From NCBI GenBank assembly GCA_002343455.1, contig DDSR01000452.1, positions 175 to 20,513 on the forward strand: 20,339 nucleotides of DNA, written 5' to 3'. Below are positions 20,035-20,339 of this stretch, piece after piece. The notes beneath the pieces are model-generated. The model did no database searches and had not been told where the DNA came from. It saw nothing but the letters and a program-made list of their open reading frames with translations. The stretch's first letter is position 1, and each line of letters begins with the position of its first letter. This stretch comes from Deltaproteobacteria bacterium UBA2385 (GTDB taxonomy: Bacteria; Myxococcota_A; UBA796; UBA2385). The translations under genes and the position numbers were made by a program.

Positions 20035-20339
20035 TCAACCGCTGAGCACGACCTCGTCGCCGGCGCGCAGGGTGGCCACGCTGAGCTCGGGCTGGTCTTC
20101 CTTCAGGGCGGCGACGAAGCGGTCGATCGGCAGGGAGCGGCTCTTGCCTTCGTAGGGGTCGTGGTCCCGGTACAGCAGGACCCGGGTCGGGGCCAGGGTC
20201 CGGACGGCGTGCACCAGGCCCTCGACCCGGTCTCCGGCGACAGCCGCGACCAGCAGGTCCACGTCGAGCTCGTCGGCCAGCGAGTCCAGCCAGGAGTCGG
20301 CGGGGCCCCCGGCGAGGTTGTCGGCGGCGAAGAGCACGC
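20035..20339 (-). CDS. Metallo-beta-lactamase-fold hydrolase, C-terminal fragment (cut by window end)
   Basis: The frame enters from the right edge, so only the last 101 or so residues are present. The visible part runs VLFAADNLAGGPADSW, a strand LDVDLLVAAVAG, a helix VEGLVHAVRTLAPTRVLLYRDHD, then DPYEGKSRSLPIDRFVAALKE and a final beta segment. The strand-helix-strand order, with a conserved Asp in the first segment (AAD) and a His-Asp after LLYRDHD, resembles the C-terminal half of UlaG-like MBL-fold proteins. The N-terminal HxHxDH motif that would prove this is outside the window. The stop at 20035-20037 is convergent with the proline-rich membrane protein gene, 19 bp away. Confidence 0.5.
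   Translation of the reverse strand, partial: VLFAADNLAGGPADSWLDSLADELDVDLLVAAVAGDRVEGLVHAVRTLAPTRVLLYRDHDPYEGKSRSLPIDRFVAALKEDQPELSVATLRAGDEVVLSG

Overview
The window is about 70% GC, with G/C-ending codons and tightly packed genes on both strands. Several features suggest a myxobacterium-like (Myxococcota, former Deltaproteobacteria) chromosome: a eukaryotic-type UDP-glucose pyrophosphorylase, many lipoproteins of unknown function, a secreted beta-propeller lipoprotein, and a type II secretion/pilus ATPase. This assignment is inferred from gene content, not from a marker phylogeny.

Positions 1-6406 hold a partial membrane-anchored protein, a short GspE/PilB-type ATPase, MsrB, a cyclic-nucleotide-binding-fold protein, a small lipoprotein, and an overlapping pair made of an M3 oligoendopeptidase and a eukaryotic-type UTP-glucose-1-phosphate uridylyltransferase. 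Positions 6416-8997 (minus strand) form a compact three-gene unit: a DUF218/SanA-like membrane protein, a diacylglycerol-kinase-family lipid kinase and an M48 metalloprotease. Its joints are a GTGA overlap and a ribosome-binding site lying across the preceding stop codon.

Positions 9070-11127 are the accessory-looking part. They contain a protein with a 12-residue Val/Glu repeat, two CxxC pairs and a Rossmann-like C-terminus; a 5'-truncated gene remnant; a possible small gene; and a very short ORF with a ribosome-binding site. Two clusters of one 44-bp dyad-symmetric repeat, always separated by 7 bp, bracket about 640 bp of this region.

Positions 11128-16260 (minus strand) read slyX-trpS, then a glycine/alanine-rich exported protein with an internal duplication, then a beta-propeller lipoprotein. 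Positions 16321-18515 hold a transglutaminase-like lipoprotein that overlaps a small exported protein. Positions 18569-20339 hold two divergent unknown genes separated by a seven-copy 22-bp tandem repeat, then the C-terminus of a likely metallo-beta-lactamase-fold protein cut by the window end.

I see no rRNA, tRNA, CRISPR array, transposase or phage gene. The best candidates for something undescribed are the 44-bp repeat family, the 22-bp promoter-proximal array, and the orphan exported or multi-domain proteins. None of these amounts to a demonstrated new system from sequence alone.
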